This document shows, piece after piece, positions 8,611-17,973 of a stretch of DNA of 54,789 nucleotides. The stretch's first letter is position 1. Each line of letters opens with the position of its first letter. The stretch lies in NCBI RefSeq assembly GCF_004944975.1, contig NZ_SPQG01000016.1:1010-55798 (forward strand), in the 5' to 3' direction. Below the pieces are notes generated by a model, which saw only the letters and a list, made by a program, of their open reading frames with translations, searched no databases and was not told where the DNA came from. This DNA is from Halorhabdus amylolytica (GTDB lineage Archaea > Halobacteriota > Halobacteria > Halobacteriales > Haloarculaceae). The position numbers and the translations under genes are program-made.

Positions 8611-9555
8611 TCACCCTTCGAGCCAGGGATCCCTGGCGGACCCGCCGTAGAGTTCCCGCATCAGCGTCACGACGCTCTCGGGCGGGTACTGGCCGCGCTC
8701 GGTGACGATCGCGTCGACGTACCGTGCCGGCGTCACGTCGAAGGCAGGGTTCTCCACGGCGACGTCGCCGATCTGCTTGCGCGTGGCTTCGTCGAGCACC
8801 TCGCGTTCCTCGCGGGTTTCGATGTCGACGCTGTGGCCCGTCAACGAGTCCGGGTGCAGCCGCAACGTCTGGGCGGCGACGGTCACCGGGACGCCGCGCT
8901 CGCGGGCGATGACCGCCAAGTCGCTCGTCCCGATCCGGTTGACGACCGATCCGTCCGCGGCGATACTGTCGGCGCCCACGAGGACGTGGTCGGCGTCGTC
9001 GAGGAACCGCCGCGCCGCGCTGTCGACAATCACCGTGACCGCGATATCCCACTCCTGGAGCTGTTGCGCGGCGATGTGGCCCTGCTTGCGCGGGCGGGTC
9101 TCCTTGACGAACGCGTTGATCTCCTTGCCGTCCGCGAGCGCGTGTTCGAGCGTCGCAAGCGCGTCAGCCGAGTGCGAGTGGATCATTACCGTGTCGCCGT
9201 CCCGCAGTCGACGCGATCCGATCCGCCCGAGTGTCTCGCGCGCCCGGTCGATGTTTTCCTGGAACGTCCGGGCGGCGCCCGTCACCGATTCCCGGAGCGA
9301 CTCCACTGTCTCGCCGTCCATGCGCTGAAAGAGATATCGCAGCGCGTTCGAGAGGCTATCGTCGTCAGGTCGGGCGTCGTGAAGCGTTCGTGCCGTCTCC
9401 CGCATCGTCTCGCGGAATTCCTCGGGCGTGTCGGCCGCGGCGTCTCTCGCCTGGGCCTCCATCGCCTGGGCCGTCTCGCGGGCGATGGTCGCGGTCCCGC
9501 GGATGTCCCGGTTCTTGATCTGTTCCGACACCGAGCGTACTCGCTGATGGGTCAT
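8611..9555 (-). CDS. Ribose-1,5-bisphosphate isomerase (eIF2B-like family)
   Basis: A 314-residue member of the eIF2B/MtnA superfamily. The features of the archaeal R15P isomerase branch are visible: IKNRDIRGTATIAR at the N-terminus, MIHSHSADAL, FVKETRPRKQG, the catalytic loop VLVGADSIAADGSVVNRIGT, and a C-terminus ending in ELYG. The enzyme converts ribose 1,5-bisphosphate to ribulose 1,5-bisphosphate in archaeal nucleotide or nucleoside degradation. No RuBisCO, AMP phosphorylase or ribose-1-phosphate kinase is in the window. Its start faces mtnP across a shared promoter region. A related eIF2B-like function cannot be fully excluded. Confidence 0.88.
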   Translation of the reverse strand: MTHQRVRSVSEQIKNRDIRGTATIARETAQAMEAQARDAAADTPEEFRETMRETARTLHDARPDDDSLSNALRYLFQRMDGETVESLRESVTGAARTFQENIDRARETLGRIGSRRLRDGDTVMIHSHSADALATLEHALADGKEINAFVKETRPRKQGHIAAQQLQEWDIAVTVIVDSAARRFLDDADHVLVGADSIAADGSVVNRIGTSDLAVIARERGVPVTVAAQTLRLHPDSLTGHSVDIETREEREVLDEATRKQIGDVAVENPAFDVTPARYVDAIVTERGQYPPESVVTLMRELYGGSARDPWLEG

Positions 9556-9578
9556 TGGCCGGAACTATTCTCCCAGCC

Positions 9579-9657
9579 GTTAAGAAACCGCTGGCTCCAC
9601 CGCGGGACGGCGTCGGTCCCCCGTCCAGCGAACGGCTGAACCACCACGTCTTTATGA
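9579..9657. promoter_or_regulatory. Divergent leaderless promoters for R15P isomerase and mtnP
   Basis: On the minus strand TTTCTTAA (9579-9588 area) lies about 24-33 nt before the isomerase start at 9555. On the plus strand CTTTATGA (9650-9657) lies 23-30 nt before the mtnP start at 9680. Both distances fit archaeal TATA boxes of leaderless or short-leader messages. Confidence 0.5.
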
Positions 9658-9679
9658 CTGGTGTCGACACATATCCAGT

Positions 9680-10543
9680 ATGCCGATCGGCTTTATCGGG
9701 GGCAGCGGCATCTACGACGCGCTCCCGCTCGAAGACACTCGAACGATCGACATCGAGACGCCGTATGGCGATCCGAGCGCACCCGTCACCGTCGGCACGC
9801 TCGCCGGAACCGACCGGGATATCGCGTTCGTCCCGCGCCACGGCCGGGACCACGAGTACTCTCCCTCCGAGGTTCCCTACCGGGCGAACATCCACGCCCT
9901 GAAAGATCTCGGGGTAACCCACGTCATCGCGACGAACGCGGTCGGGAGTCTTTCGGGTGATATCCCGCCGCGGACCATCGTCGTCCCTGATCAGTTGTTC
10001 GACCGGACGCGCCACCGCGAGTTTTCCTTCTTCGGCGACGGGATCGTCGTCCATCAGGGCTTCGCCGAGCCGTTCTGTCCCGAACTCGCGAGCCACCTCG
10101 CCGACGCCGTCGAGGCGGCGACCGAAGAAACGGCCCGCCGCGGCGGTACCTACGTCTGCATCGAGGGACCGCAGTATTCGACACGTGCAGAGAGCGAGTT
10201 CTTCCGTCAGCAAGGCTGGGACATCGTCGGGATGACGGCTATACCGGAGGCGAAACTCGCTCGTGAAGCCGAACTGAGCTATGCGACGATAGCCGGTGTC
10301 ACTGACTGGGACGTCTGGAAGGACGACGCCGAGGTGTCCCTAGAGGAAGTCCTGGAGAACGCGGCGGCGAACGAGACCGTCATCAAAGAGGCCGTCCAGC
10401 ACGCCGTCGAGACGCTGCCAATGAATCACTCCTGTGCGTGTCACGCGGCGCTCGAGGGGACGATCAACACCGAGCCCGGTGCTATCCCCGAGGAGACATT
10501 CCGGCGCGTCGAACCGCTGGTCGGTGAATACGTCGATCGGTAG
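9680..10543 (+). CDS. mtnP: S-methyl-5'-thioadenosine phosphorylase
   Basis: Phosphorolyses methylthioadenosine (and possibly adenosine) to adenine and a ribose 1-phosphate derivative. The 287-residue protein opens with IGFIGGSGIYDAL (phosphate loop) and has the PNP/MTAP family signature region around VPYRANIHAL, IEGPQYSTRAES, and GMTAIPEAKLAREAELSYA. The VTDWD segment carries the two Asp residues typical of 6-aminopurine specificity, and a C-terminal CAC pair resembles the stabilising CxC motif of archaeal MTA phosphorylases. It is followed by a second nucleoside phosphorylase in the same direction. Confidence 0.92.
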   Translation: MPIGFIGGSGIYDALPLEDTRTIDIETPYGDPSAPVTVGTLAGTDRDIAFVPRHGRDHEYSPSEVPYRANIHALKDLGVTHVIATNAVGSLSGDIPPRTIVVPDQLFDRTRHREFSFFGDGIVVHQGFAEPFCPELASHLADAVEAATEETARRGGTYVCIEGPQYSTRAESEFFRQQGWDIVGMTAIPEAKLAREAELSYATIAGVTDWDVWKDDAEVSLEEVLENAAANETVIKEAVQHAVETLPMNHSCACHAALEGTINTEPGAIPEETFRRVEPLVGEYVDR

Positions 10544-10648
10544 GCCACTCGAGGCCGTTCGGGATCGACTGACTGGCGTTGATCTCGGAAACTGAGCCGC
10601 CCCTGGGCGGGACATACCCTTTTGTTGTTCCATCCGGAAGGCTACTCC

Positions 10649-11374
10649 ATGCTGAAACAGTCCCACCTGCAGATCGAGATGGATCAGTTGGCCGACATCG
10701 CACTCCTCCCGGGAGATCCCGATCGCGTCGATCGGATCGCGACGTACTGTAGAAACGTCGAGCAGGTCGCACGGAACCGCGAATACAAAGTCCTCAACGC
10801 GACGTACGAAGGACGTGACCTTACTATCGCTTCGACAGGGATCGGGGCACCCTCGGCTGCCATCGCGATCGAGGAACTCGCCAACGTCGGCGTCGAGACG
10901 ATCCTCCGGGTCGGGACGACGGGTGGCCTCCAGAAGGGTATCGAGATCGGGGACATGGTGGTCGCGACCGCTGCCGCCAAGAACGAGGGGACGAGCGACC
11001 GCTACGAGTCCGCCGAGTATCCCGCCGTCGCCGACTACGACGTCCTCACGACGCTGGTCGAGACGGCTGAGGCGAACGACGAGGACGTCCACATCGGCCC
11101 GATCGCCACCGACGACGCCTTCTATAACGAGACCGAGGAGATCGTCGCCGATTGGGTGGAGGCCGGTATCCTCGCCGTCGAGATGGAGGCCTCGGCGCTG
11201 TTCACCCTCGCCCGTCGTCGCGGCATCCGCGCGGGCGCGATCTGCACTGTCGACGGCAACCTCGTCGAGGGGACTCAAAAGGGCGCGACCGACGAACGCG
11301 AACTTCCCGACAAGGCCAAGAACAACATCGGCCGGGCGACCGAGATCGCGCTCGACACCGCGACACAGCTTTGA
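10649..11374 (+). CDS. Nucleoside phosphorylase of the Udp/DeoD family, purine-type active site
   Basis: A 241-residue trimeric/hexameric-type nucleoside phosphorylase. Visible motifs are LLPGDPDR (phosphate site), RVGTTGGL, STGIGAPSA and VEMEASALF. Two positions suggest substrate. The Gln-x-Arg motif that reads uracil in uridine phosphorylases is absent (the segment is DAFYNETEE), and ICTVDGN has an Asp (D202) where DeoD-type purine phosphorylases keep theirs. I therefore infer a purine nucleoside phosphorylase, although automatic annotation may call it uridine phosphorylase. The ATG at 10649 follows GGAAGG and begins the family-like N-terminus; an upstream TTG at 10622 is less likely. Confidence 0.85.
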   Translation: MLKQSHLQIEMDQLADIALLPGDPDRVDRIATYCRNVEQVARNREYKVLNATYEGRDLTIASTGIGAPSAAIAIEELANVGVETILRVGTTGGLQKGIEIGDMVVATAAAKNEGTSDRYESAEYPAVADYDVLTTLVETAEANDEDVHIGPIATDDAFYNETEEIVADWVEAGILAVEMEASALFTLARRRGIRAGAICTVDGNLVEGTQKGATDERELPDKAKNNIGRATEIALDTATQL

Positions 11375-11621
11375 ATCCACTCTTCCTTCGTTTATATGGG
11401 AACCACACTTATAATGGATCGCAGTATTTATCAGTGGAATCCGACTAAGATCACGCGTCCATGATCGTACTACCACGCGACAGTCGCGGGGAACGGTTGC
11501 GCGCCGTGTCGTCGGATGGCGACGGCTTCGACAGGCGTCGTCGGATCGGTTCGCCGAACGTTCCCGTTCGGACTACAAGACGGCGCTCGAATCGCACGCG
11601 AATCGAACGTGGGGTGGCCCA

Positions 11622-11816
11622 ATGAACGCGACCCTCGTCGCGCTCGCGACGCTGACTGGTCTTTTGACCGGGATCGTCTTCGGCTTCTTCGAAGTGCCGA
11701 TCCCGGCACCGCCGAGTCTCGCCGGTGTGATGGGTATTGTCGGCATTTTCCTGGGGTACCGGCTGATGGGCTTCTTCGATTACGGGTTCGACTTGCTGGA
11801 CGCTCTCGGCCTGTGA
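11622..11816 (+). CDS. XapX-domain small membrane protein
   Basis: A 64-residue protein with two hydrophobic helices joined by the signature PIPAPPSLAGVMGIVGIFLG, matching the XapX domain of very small membrane proteins. The family has no established function. The preceding 247 bp hold no convincing gene: an overlapping 54-codon frame ending in ATGA at 11622 is Arg-rich and unlikely. The protein has an acidic end FDLLDALGL. Confidence 0.8.
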   Translation: MNATLVALATLTGLLTGIVFGFFEVPIPAPPSLAGVMGIVGIFLGYRLMGFFDYGFDLLDALGL

Positions 11817-11921
11817 TCGTTCCGGACTGCCGGAGCGAAAATACTGATTTCCCGGAGGAAATTGCGGTTTTCGGGGCGATTACACAGCGCGTGGACCGCC
11901 GGTGATGCCCGCGGGGTGGTG

Positions 11922-13373
11922 TCATTCGCCGTCGAGTTCGGCGACGAGAGCGGCAAGCCGTTCGATCGACTGTCGCTGGGCATCGGTACGTTCGCTGATG
12001 GACTTGCTGACCTCACTGGCCTCCCGAGCACGATCGCGAACGTTTTCGAGGGTCGTCGTCACTTCCTCGATCGCGGCCGCCTGATCGTCGTTCGCCTCGG
12101 CGATCTCGGCGATCCCGGTCGAAACCTCCTCGATCTCCGTCTCGATGTCTTCGAAGGCGTTTCGGGCCGTCTCGACCTCTTCGATCGTGGCCTCGATCTC
12201 CGCCGTGGCTCGATCGATGGTCTCGGCCGTCTGGTCGGTCTGGCTCTCGACGGTTTCGACCTGCCTGGAGATCCGCTCGGCGTGATCGCCCGTCTCCTCG
12301 GCCAGGGCTTTGACCTCCTCGGCGACGACTTCGAATCCCTCGCCGGCCTCGCCCGCGCGGGCGGCCTCGATGGAGGCGTTCAGCGCCAGCATGTTCGTCT
12401 GATCGGCGACATCCTGGATCACCTCGACGATCGTCTCGATCTCCGCCGTGCGATCCTCGAGTGCCTCGACCGTCTCGACGAGTTCGTCGCCGGTCTCGGC
12501 GAGCTCTGCCGCACTCTCCCGGGCGCGTCTCCCGGACTCGAGTCCGTCTTCGGCCGTCTGCTGGCTCCGTTCGGCGGCGGTCGCGATCTGGTCGGAGTTG
12601 GCCGCGACCTCCTCCATCCGGGCGCTGAAGTTCTCGAGTTCGGTCACTGCCTCGTCGAGGTCTCTGGCCTGGTCCTCGACGAGTTCGGTAATCTGACTTG
12701 CCTCGGCAGTGGTTTCGCTCGCAGATTCGGTCAACTCCGTGGCCTGGGTGTCGACTTGCTCGACGATCTGTTCGAGTCGCGCCGCCGTCTCGTTGACTTG
12801 TTCGAGAATGTCGAGTAAGTGAGTCGAGACGTGTGCTGTCTCCTCGAAGGACGCCCGCGCGTCCAGCGACCCCTCGCTCACGGCTGACAGCGTCTCGATG
12901 ACCTCTTCGACGAGCGCCTCCGTGCGTTCCTGGCGGCGCCGTTGCTCGGTTTCGTCCCGGCATATCTGGACGACTGCCGAGAGCTCGCCGTCTGCGAAGA
13001 TCGGCATCGCGTTGAACCGAACGTACCGTCGCTCCCCGGCGTCGTTCTCCAGCCAGAGTTTCGACTCGTAGACCGGTGTCTCCGTGTACGGCGAGGAGAC
13101 GCGTTCGACCCGGTCGTTGCGATCGGCTTCGCGGGGATCGTCGACAACTTCGTTCGCCAGCGTCTTGATCCGGTTTCCGTCGTCGTCCCGACCGAAGAAC
13201 TCGTCGGTCCCGAGCATCTCCTCGCGGCCCAATCCGAGCAGCGGTTCGAGGCCGTCACTCCAGTGAATCACCGTGTGTTCGCTGTCGAGTACGTATGCCG
13301 GGATCGGGAGCACGTCCAGCACCGTCCGGACGTCCACTCCGCTGGACATCTCGGCGGCAACGTCGTCATCCAT
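11922..13373 (-). CDS. Soluble PAS-domain chemotaxis transducer (Htr-type)
   Basis: A 483-residue transducer without membrane helices. A PAS domain occupies about residues 15-145 ([22 protein letters not shown] ... [29 protein letters not shown]) and is followed by a helical segment and a long signalling domain with the hairpin tip [37 protein letters not shown]. It would sense an internal signal such as redox or a bound metabolite and act on CheA. It is divergent from cytidine deaminase and close to the nucleoside importer, so a link to nucleoside or energy taxis is possible but is inference only. Confidence 0.92.
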   Translation of the reverse strand: MDDDVAAEMSSGVDVRTVLDVLPIPAYVLDSEHTVIHWSDGLEPLLGLGREEMLGTDEFFGRDDDGNRIKTLANEVVDDPREADRNDRVERVSSPYTETPVYESKLWLENDAGERRYVRFNAMPIFADGELSAVVQICRDETEQRRRQERTEALVEEVIETLSAVSEGSLDARASFEETAHVSTHLLDILEQVNETAARLEQIVEQVDTQATELTESASETTAEASQITELVEDQARDLDEAVTELENFSARMEEVAANSDQIATAAERSQQTAEDGLESGRRARESAAELAETGDELVETVEALEDRTAEIETIVEVIQDVADQTNMLALNASIEAARAGEAGEGFEVVAEEVKALAEETGDHAERISRQVETVESQTDQTAETIDRATAEIEATIEEVETARNAFEDIETEIEEVSTGIAEIAEANDDQAAAIEEVTTTLENVRDRAREASEVSKSISERTDAQRQSIERLAALVAELDGE

Positions 13374-13398
13374 GGCCGGAATGAAGACGCTGGGACGG

Positions 13399-13441
13399 AT
13401 AAAGTATTATATAGCCATGGGTTTATAAAGCGGTACTTTAT
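13399..13441. promoter_or_regulatory. Dyad enclosing divergent TATA boxes (transducer/cdd)
   Basis: Perfect 8-bp arms ATAAAGTA (13399-13406) and TACTTTAT (13434-13441) flank a 27-bp core with TATTATATAG and GTTTATAAAG. The site lies between the divergent starts at 13373 and 13468. It could be an operator covering both promoters, or two back-to-back TATA boxes. Confidence 0.5.
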
Positions 13442-13467
13442 AATGGAGTCCGATCGTACGCCCGGAT

Positions 13468-13866
13468 ATGGAGCCCGAAGAACTCATCGAAGTGGCACAC
13501 GAAGCCCGCAAAGAGGCGTACGTCCCCTACTCGGAGTATCCGGTCGGGGCGGCGCTCGAAACAGCGGACGGCGAGGTCTATCGCGGTTTCAACGTCGAGA
13601 TCGTCAACTACTCTAATAGTTTCCACGCCGAGGAACTCGCCGTCACGGGAGCGATCCGCGACGGCCACACCGACTTCGAGCGGGTTGCGGTCGTCTCGGC
13701 GGAACACGACGGTGTCACGCCCTGTGGAATGTGTCGCCAGACCTTCGCGGAGTTCTGTGACGACTCCTTCGAGATCATTACGGAGGACGACGGCGAGATA
13801 CAGCGGTACACGCTGGGTGAGTTACTCCCGGCCGCAATGAAGCCAGGGAACCTGCAAGACCGGTAA
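13468..13866 (+). CDS. cdd: Cytidine deaminase
   Basis: Deaminates cytidine and deoxycytidine to uridine and deoxyuridine. The 132-residue length is that of the tetrameric class. The catalytic HAE triplet (H53-A-E55) and PCGMCRQ (C86, C89) provide the zinc site. The first zinc ligand is His, whereas short tetrameric enzymes usually have Cys; His is typical of the long dimeric class. The N-terminus YVPYSEYPVGAAL is standard. Uridine produced here would be the substrate of the phosphorylase at 19478. TATA-like boxes lie just upstream. Confidence 0.93.
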   Translation: MEPEELIEVAHEARKEAYVPYSEYPVGAALETADGEVYRGFNVEIVNYSNSFHAEELAVTGAIRDGHTDFERVAVVSAEHDGVTPCGMCRQTFAEFCDDSFEIITEDDGEIQRYTLGELLPAAMKPGNLQDR

Positions 13867-13922
13867 CTCGCCCGTCGAACGCGTCGACGATCGATCGAGT
13901 GGACTACTGTTTTCGAGGTGAC

Positions 13923-13983
13923 TGTCTGCTGACTGGAGTGACGATTGTGGAGATCTACCGTCCTGAATCAGCAGACAATCGTC
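13923..13983. repeat. Overlapping inverted repeats between convergent cdd and importer genes
   Basis: TGTCTGCTGA (13923-13932) is a perfect inverted copy of TCAGCAGACA (13968-13977). GACGATTGT (13940-13948) is a perfect inverted copy of ACAATCGTC (13975-13983). The two right arms overlap by three bases, so the two stems cannot both form fully. The location suggests a transcript end or RNA processing structure. Confidence 0.6.
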
Positions 13984-14023
13984 GAAATCAGACCGCCAAG
14001 AATGTGGGACAGTGACGCTGAGA

Positions 14024-15133
14024 CTACTCCTCGCCGGACTCGTAGTGTTCGCCGGCTTCGGCCGGCAGGCGTGTGTACCCGACGAACGCGAGCACGATGA
14101 TGACTGAGACGTACGGCACCAGTCGGATCAACTCGGTCGGGGCCGGGATGAACGGGATCTGTTGGAGGCGGATCTGCAAGGCGTCCAGCCCCGCAAAGAG
14201 GATCCCAGCCGCGGCAGTCCCGAGCGGGTTGTAATTGCCGAACAGGTACGTCGTGATCGCGATGAACCCGTCCCCGGCGATCATCGTCTGGCCGCTCCCG
14301 ATGAAGCGACCGGCCCGACCGACGACCAGGCCGGCACCGCCGAACCCGGAGAGGACTCCCGAGAGGACGACGCCGACGTACCTGACACGGTGGACGTCCA
14401 CGCCGGCCGTGTCGAGCGCGGAGGGATTCTCCCCACTTGCCTCGATCCACCGGCCAAAGCTCGTGTGGTTGAGGACGAACCACGAGACGACGATCGTCAC
14501 CAGCATCAGGATGACGATCGGGCTGGCGTCGAAAATGATTGGCCCGACAACCGGGATTTGAGAGAGTCCCGGGACCGTCACCGTGTTCAGCGTCGCGATG
14601 CTCGCGCTGTTGACCGATCCCCAGATTACGATGCTGAGGAACGGTCCGAGACCGAGTCCGACCAGCCAGACGGCGAGGCCGGCGATGATCTGGTCGGCCC
14701 GGAACTCGATGACGAGCACGGCAAACACAAGCGCGAGCAGCGTGCTCGCGAGGACACCGGCGAACAGACCGATCCAGACTGCCGACTGGGCGTCGCCGCC
14801 GAGCAGATGGGTGACTGCGACGGCGGTGAACGCCGAGATGATCAACAGTCCTTCGAGGCCGATGTTGATGACACCGCTCTTCTCGGCGAAGATACCGCCA
14901 AGCCCGGCGAAGACGATCGGCACGGCGATCCGCAGTGTCGACTCAACGAAGCTGGTGTTGAAGATCCCGACAACGGTCGACGCACGGGATCCCGGCATCA
15001 CGACGTTGATCACCGCACCGAAGACCGCCGCGACGAAGAACGACCCGAAGACGATCCTCGGAATACGTCCGACGTTTGCGAACCAGTCGCGAACGCTCGC
15101 GAGCGTACTGCCGTCGGCCGGTGCGTTACTCAT
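14024..15133 (-). CDS. Nucleoside ABC transporter permease (second subunit)
   Basis: A 369-residue permease of the BPD_transp_2 family (LivH/RbsC superfamily) with about nine or ten hydrophobic segments. The family signature FAGLGGIFAEKSGVINIGLEG lies near the first third. The ATG at 15133 overlaps the end of the upstream permease gene by 8 bp, so translational coupling is likely; an ATG three codons earlier is also possible. With the second permease, the double ATPase and the BMP lipoprotein it forms a complete bacterial-style nucleoside importer (NupABC/BmpA type). Confidence 0.9.
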   Translation of the reverse strand: MSNAPADGSTLASVRDWFANVGRIPRIVFGSFFVAAVFGAVINVVMPGSRASTVVGIFNTSFVESTLRIAVPIVFAGLGGIFAEKSGVINIGLEGLLIISAFTAVAVTHLLGGDAQSAVWIGLFAGVLASTLLALVFAVLVIEFRADQIIAGLAVWLVGLGLGPFLSIVIWGSVNSASIATLNTVTVPGLSQIPVVGPIIFDASPIVILMLVTIVVSWFVLNHTSFGRWIEASGENPSALDTAGVDVHRVRYVGVVLSGVLSGFGGAGLVVGRAGRFIGSGQTMIAGDGFIAITTYLFGNYNPLGTAAAGILFAGLDALQIRLQQIPFIPAPTELIRLVPYVSVIIVLAFVGYTRLPAEAGEHYESGEE

Positions 15134-16346
15134 TGCCGCCACCTCCGGTCGCCGCGGAAGCCGGGTCCGGTTTGATGCCCAGCCGGTTTCCGAGCATCCG
15201 GAAGGCTTCCGGCATCGCGATGAACAGGATGATCATCCCGCGGAGGACGGCAACCAGCTCCGGCGGGACGCCGAGCTGGAAGTTAATGGCGTTCGAACCG
15301 CCTTTCAGGACGCCGAACAGCAGTGCCGCGGGGATGACACCGATCGGGTTGTTCCCGGCGAGCACCGAGACGGTAATGCCGTCGAACCCGACCGAGGGGA
15401 CGCCCTGTCGCCAGGCGCCGATGACCATCATCGACCACATCGCGCCGGCGATGCCGCCGAGGGCGCCCGACAACGTCATCGTCGAGACGACCATCCGTTC
15501 GGCGTTGGCACCGCCGTACAGCGCCGCAGCCGCCTGTTTCCCCGAAACGCGCAGGTCGTACCCGAAACTCGTGTACCGCAGAACGTAGTAGACGGCGACG
15601 GTCGCGAGGAGTGCAAGGACGAGCGCGACCAGCGAGAACTGACCGCCCTGGGGGAAGACGATCCCGTTGAGCCGGGCGAAATCCGGGATCGGTCGGGTCT
15701 TGACGCTCTGGAGCGTCGGATCGGCGAAATACGCCGAAACGAGGAAAAAGGCCGTCCCGGTCGCGATGGTGTTGAGCATGATCGTCGTGATCACCTCGTT
15801 GGCGTCGGCATAGGCTTTCAGCGCCCCTGGTATTGCCCCGTAGAGCCCGCCGACGATCGCACCGACGAGCAACCCAAACGGGATCAACAGGAGCGTTCCC
15901 ACGAGCCCGCCAGGGACGAACGGCGCGACCCAGACGAGCGCGAGCGCGGCCGCAAGCCCGCCGAGAACGAGTTGGCCTTGAACGCCGATGTTGAACAGAT
16001 CGCCTCGGAAGGCAACAGCGACGGCGAGCCCGGCGAAGATCAACAGCGTCGTTTCCTTCAAGGTCGTTCCCATCGAGAAGTTGACCGGCGACCAACCTTC
16101 GGTGAACAACCGCGCCGAGTCGAGGGCGAAGGGTGAGCCAAAGGCCCCGTTGACAAGCACCGCGAAGATCTCGATGGGGTTGTAGGCCTCACCGGAGAGA
16201 TACCCGGCCACAAGGACGATGATGCTGCTGACGATGATGGCCGTGACCAGTGCGGCGGCGCTTATCAAGATCCGTTCGACGACTGAATTCCCCACGAAAA
16301 ACCGGAGGAACCGCTGCACTGGTGCGGGATACTGGCGATCGCTCAT
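15126..16346 (-). CDS. Nucleoside ABC transporter permease (first subunit)
   Basis: A 406-residue integral membrane protein with about ten hydrophobic segments, from the same permease family as its neighbour. The signature segment is LLIFAGLAVAVAFRGDLFNIG, in which NIGVQGQ follows. It forms a heterodimer with the 14024-15133 product in related importers. The start ATG overlaps the stop of the ATPase gene in an ATGA arrangement (16343-16346), a strong sign of a single operon read from the lipoprotein gene leftward. Confidence 0.9.
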   Translation of the reverse strand: MSDRQYPAPVQRFLRFFVGNSVVERILISAAALVTAIIVSSIIVLVAGYLSGEAYNPIEIFAVLVNGAFGSPFALDSARLFTEGWSPVNFSMGTTLKETTLLIFAGLAVAVAFRGDLFNIGVQGQLVLGGLAAALALVWVAPFVPGGLVGTLLLIPFGLLVGAIVGGLYGAIPGALKAYADANEVITTIMLNTIATGTAFFLVSAYFADPTLQSVKTRPIPDFARLNGIVFPQGGQFSLVALVLALLATVAVYYVLRYTSFGYDLRVSGKQAAAALYGGANAERMVVSTMTLSGALGGIAGAMWSMMVIGAWRQGVPSVGFDGITVSVLAGNNPIGVIPAALLFGVLKGGSNAINFQLGVPPELVAVLRGMIILFIAMPEAFRMLGNRLGIKPDPASAATGGGGNE

Positions 16347-17932
16347 TCGTCGCCACCCCCGTACTCGTCGGGCATCTCACCGGCCATGAGCAGGCCGACA
16401 TCCCGGTCGGTCACTTCCGCAGGGTCGACGATGTCCATAATCTCGCCTTCGTAGATGACCGCGAGCCGGTCCGAGAGCTGCTGGACCTCGTCGAGCTTCG
16501 AGGAGACAAGCAGGACGCCCTTGCCTTCGTCGCGAAGCTCGACCAACTGGTCGTGGATGAACTCGATGCTCCCGACGTCGACCCCTCGGGTCGGGTGGGA
16601 CGCGACGATCACGTCGGGATCCCGGAGGATCTCCCGGCCCACGATGACCTTCTGTTGGTTCCCACCGGAGAGAGACTCCGAGGCGGTCTCGACACCCGGA
16701 GTCCGCACGTCGTACCGGTCGATTATCTTCTCGGCGTGGTCGCGCGTCGCTCCCCAATCAACTCGGGGGCCGTTCGTGAAGTCGGGGTCGTACTGGTTGC
16801 CCAGCAGCGCGTTCTCGACGAGATCGAAGTCCATCACGAGCCCGCGTGCCTGGCGGTCCTCGGGAACGAAAGACATCCCACTCATGATGTGTTCCCGCCG
16901 CGAGGCTCTCGTCATGTCCTCGCCGTCGAGCTCGACCGTGCCTTCGTCAGGAACATCGAGGCCGACGACCGAATCGACAAGCTGTGACTGGCCGTTGCCG
17001 TCGACGCCGGCGATTCCGAGGATTTCGCCCTCGTGGACCGTCAGATCGACCTCGTCGACCTGTCGAACCCCCTCGTCGTTCTCGACGACGAGTTCGGAGA
17101 TCGACAGGGCGGGATCACCGGCTGGACGCTCGTCTTTCTCCACTTCGAGCATCACTTCCCGGCCGACCATCAACTCCGCGAGACTCTCTCGCGTCGCAGT
17201 CCCGGGGTCGACCGTCCCGACGTTCTCCCCGTCCCGGAGGACAGTGATGTCGTCCGAGATCTCCATCGCCTCACCGAGTTTGTGCGTGATGAAGATCAGC
17301 GTCTTGCCCTGTTCGGTCAACTCGTCGACGATCCGGAACAGTTCGTCGACCTCCTGGGGGGTGAGCACGGCCGTCGGCTCGTCGAAGATCAACACGTCGG
17401 CTCCGCGATAGAGCGTCTTGAGGATCTCGACGCGCTGTTTCTCCCCGACGCTGATGTCCTCGATCCTCTCAGTCGGATCGAGATCGAAATTGTACCTCTC
17501 GCTCAGTTCCCGGACCGCGTCACGGGCGCTCTTGGCATCGTACGCGAGCCCGTTCCACTTGCGTGGTTCGTTGCCGAGGGTGACGTTCTCGGCGACCGTC
17601 ATCGTATCGACCAGCATGAAGTGCTGGTGGATCATCCCGATCCCGGCGTCGATCGCGTCCTGGGGCGTCTCGAAGTTTATCTCCTGGCCGTCCAGGTAGA
17701 CCGTCCCCTCCTCCTGCTGGTAGAGTCCGTACAGGACGTTCATGAGCGTGGACTTACCCGCGCCGTTCTCGCCCAGCAGCGTGTGGACTGAACCTCGTTC
17801 CACTTCGAGGGTGACTTGGTCGTTCGCGACGACGCCCGGGAACCGCTTGGTGATGTTCTCCATCCTCACCGCTGGACCCGGGTCTGTACTCCCTCCGGTA
17901 TCGTCTTCCGGTGGTTGTGTCGTTTGTGCCAT
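16343..17932 (-). CDS. Nucleoside ABC transporter ATPase with two ABC domains
   Basis: A 529-residue tandem ATPase as in NupA/YufO and RbsA. Domain 1 has Walker A LLGENGAGKST, signature ISVGEKQR and Walker B VLIFDEPTAVL. Domain 2 has a degenerate Walker A (GIAGVDGNGQSQ), the signature LSGGNQQKV, and a Walker B changed to VIVASHPTRGVD. One intact and one degenerate site is normal for this family. It energises nucleoside import from the cytoplasmic side. The gene sits 41 bp after the lipoprotein gene and overlaps the next permease gene by 4 bp. Confidence 0.93.
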   Translation of the reverse strand: MAQTTQPPEDDTGGSTDPGPAVRMENITKRFPGVVANDQVTLEVERGSVHTLLGENGAGKSTLMNVLYGLYQQEEGTVYLDGQEINFETPQDAIDAGIGMIHQHFMLVDTMTVAENVTLGNEPRKWNGLAYDAKSARDAVRELSERYNFDLDPTERIEDISVGEKQRVEILKTLYRGADVLIFDEPTAVLTPQEVDELFRIVDELTEQGKTLIFITHKLGEAMEISDDITVLRDGENVGTVDPGTATRESLAELMVGREVMLEVEKDERPAGDPALSISELVVENDEGVRQVDEVDLTVHEGEILGIAGVDGNGQSQLVDSVVGLDVPDEGTVELDGEDMTRASRREHIMSGMSFVPEDRQARGLVMDFDLVENALLGNQYDPDFTNGPRVDWGATRDHAEKIIDRYDVRTPGVETASESLSGGNQQKVIVGREILRDPDVIVASHPTRGVDVGSIEFIHDQLVELRDEGKGVLLVSSKLDEVQQLSDRLAVIYEGEIMDIVDPAEVTDRDVGLLMAGEMPDEYGGGDE

Positions 17933-17973
17933 CGTATCAAATAAGTATCAATGACCGGCGCGGTCGAGACTGA

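Noticed and set aside
11461-11624. 54-codon frame overlapping the XapX gene in an ATGA arrangement
   Set aside because: It is strongly Arg-rich and basic, unlike real proteins of this organism.
14583-16136. Long plus-strand open frame of over 500 codons opposite the importer permeases
   Set aside because: It is antisense to two well-conserved permeases, has a composition typical of the GC-rich complementary strand and no recognisable motif.
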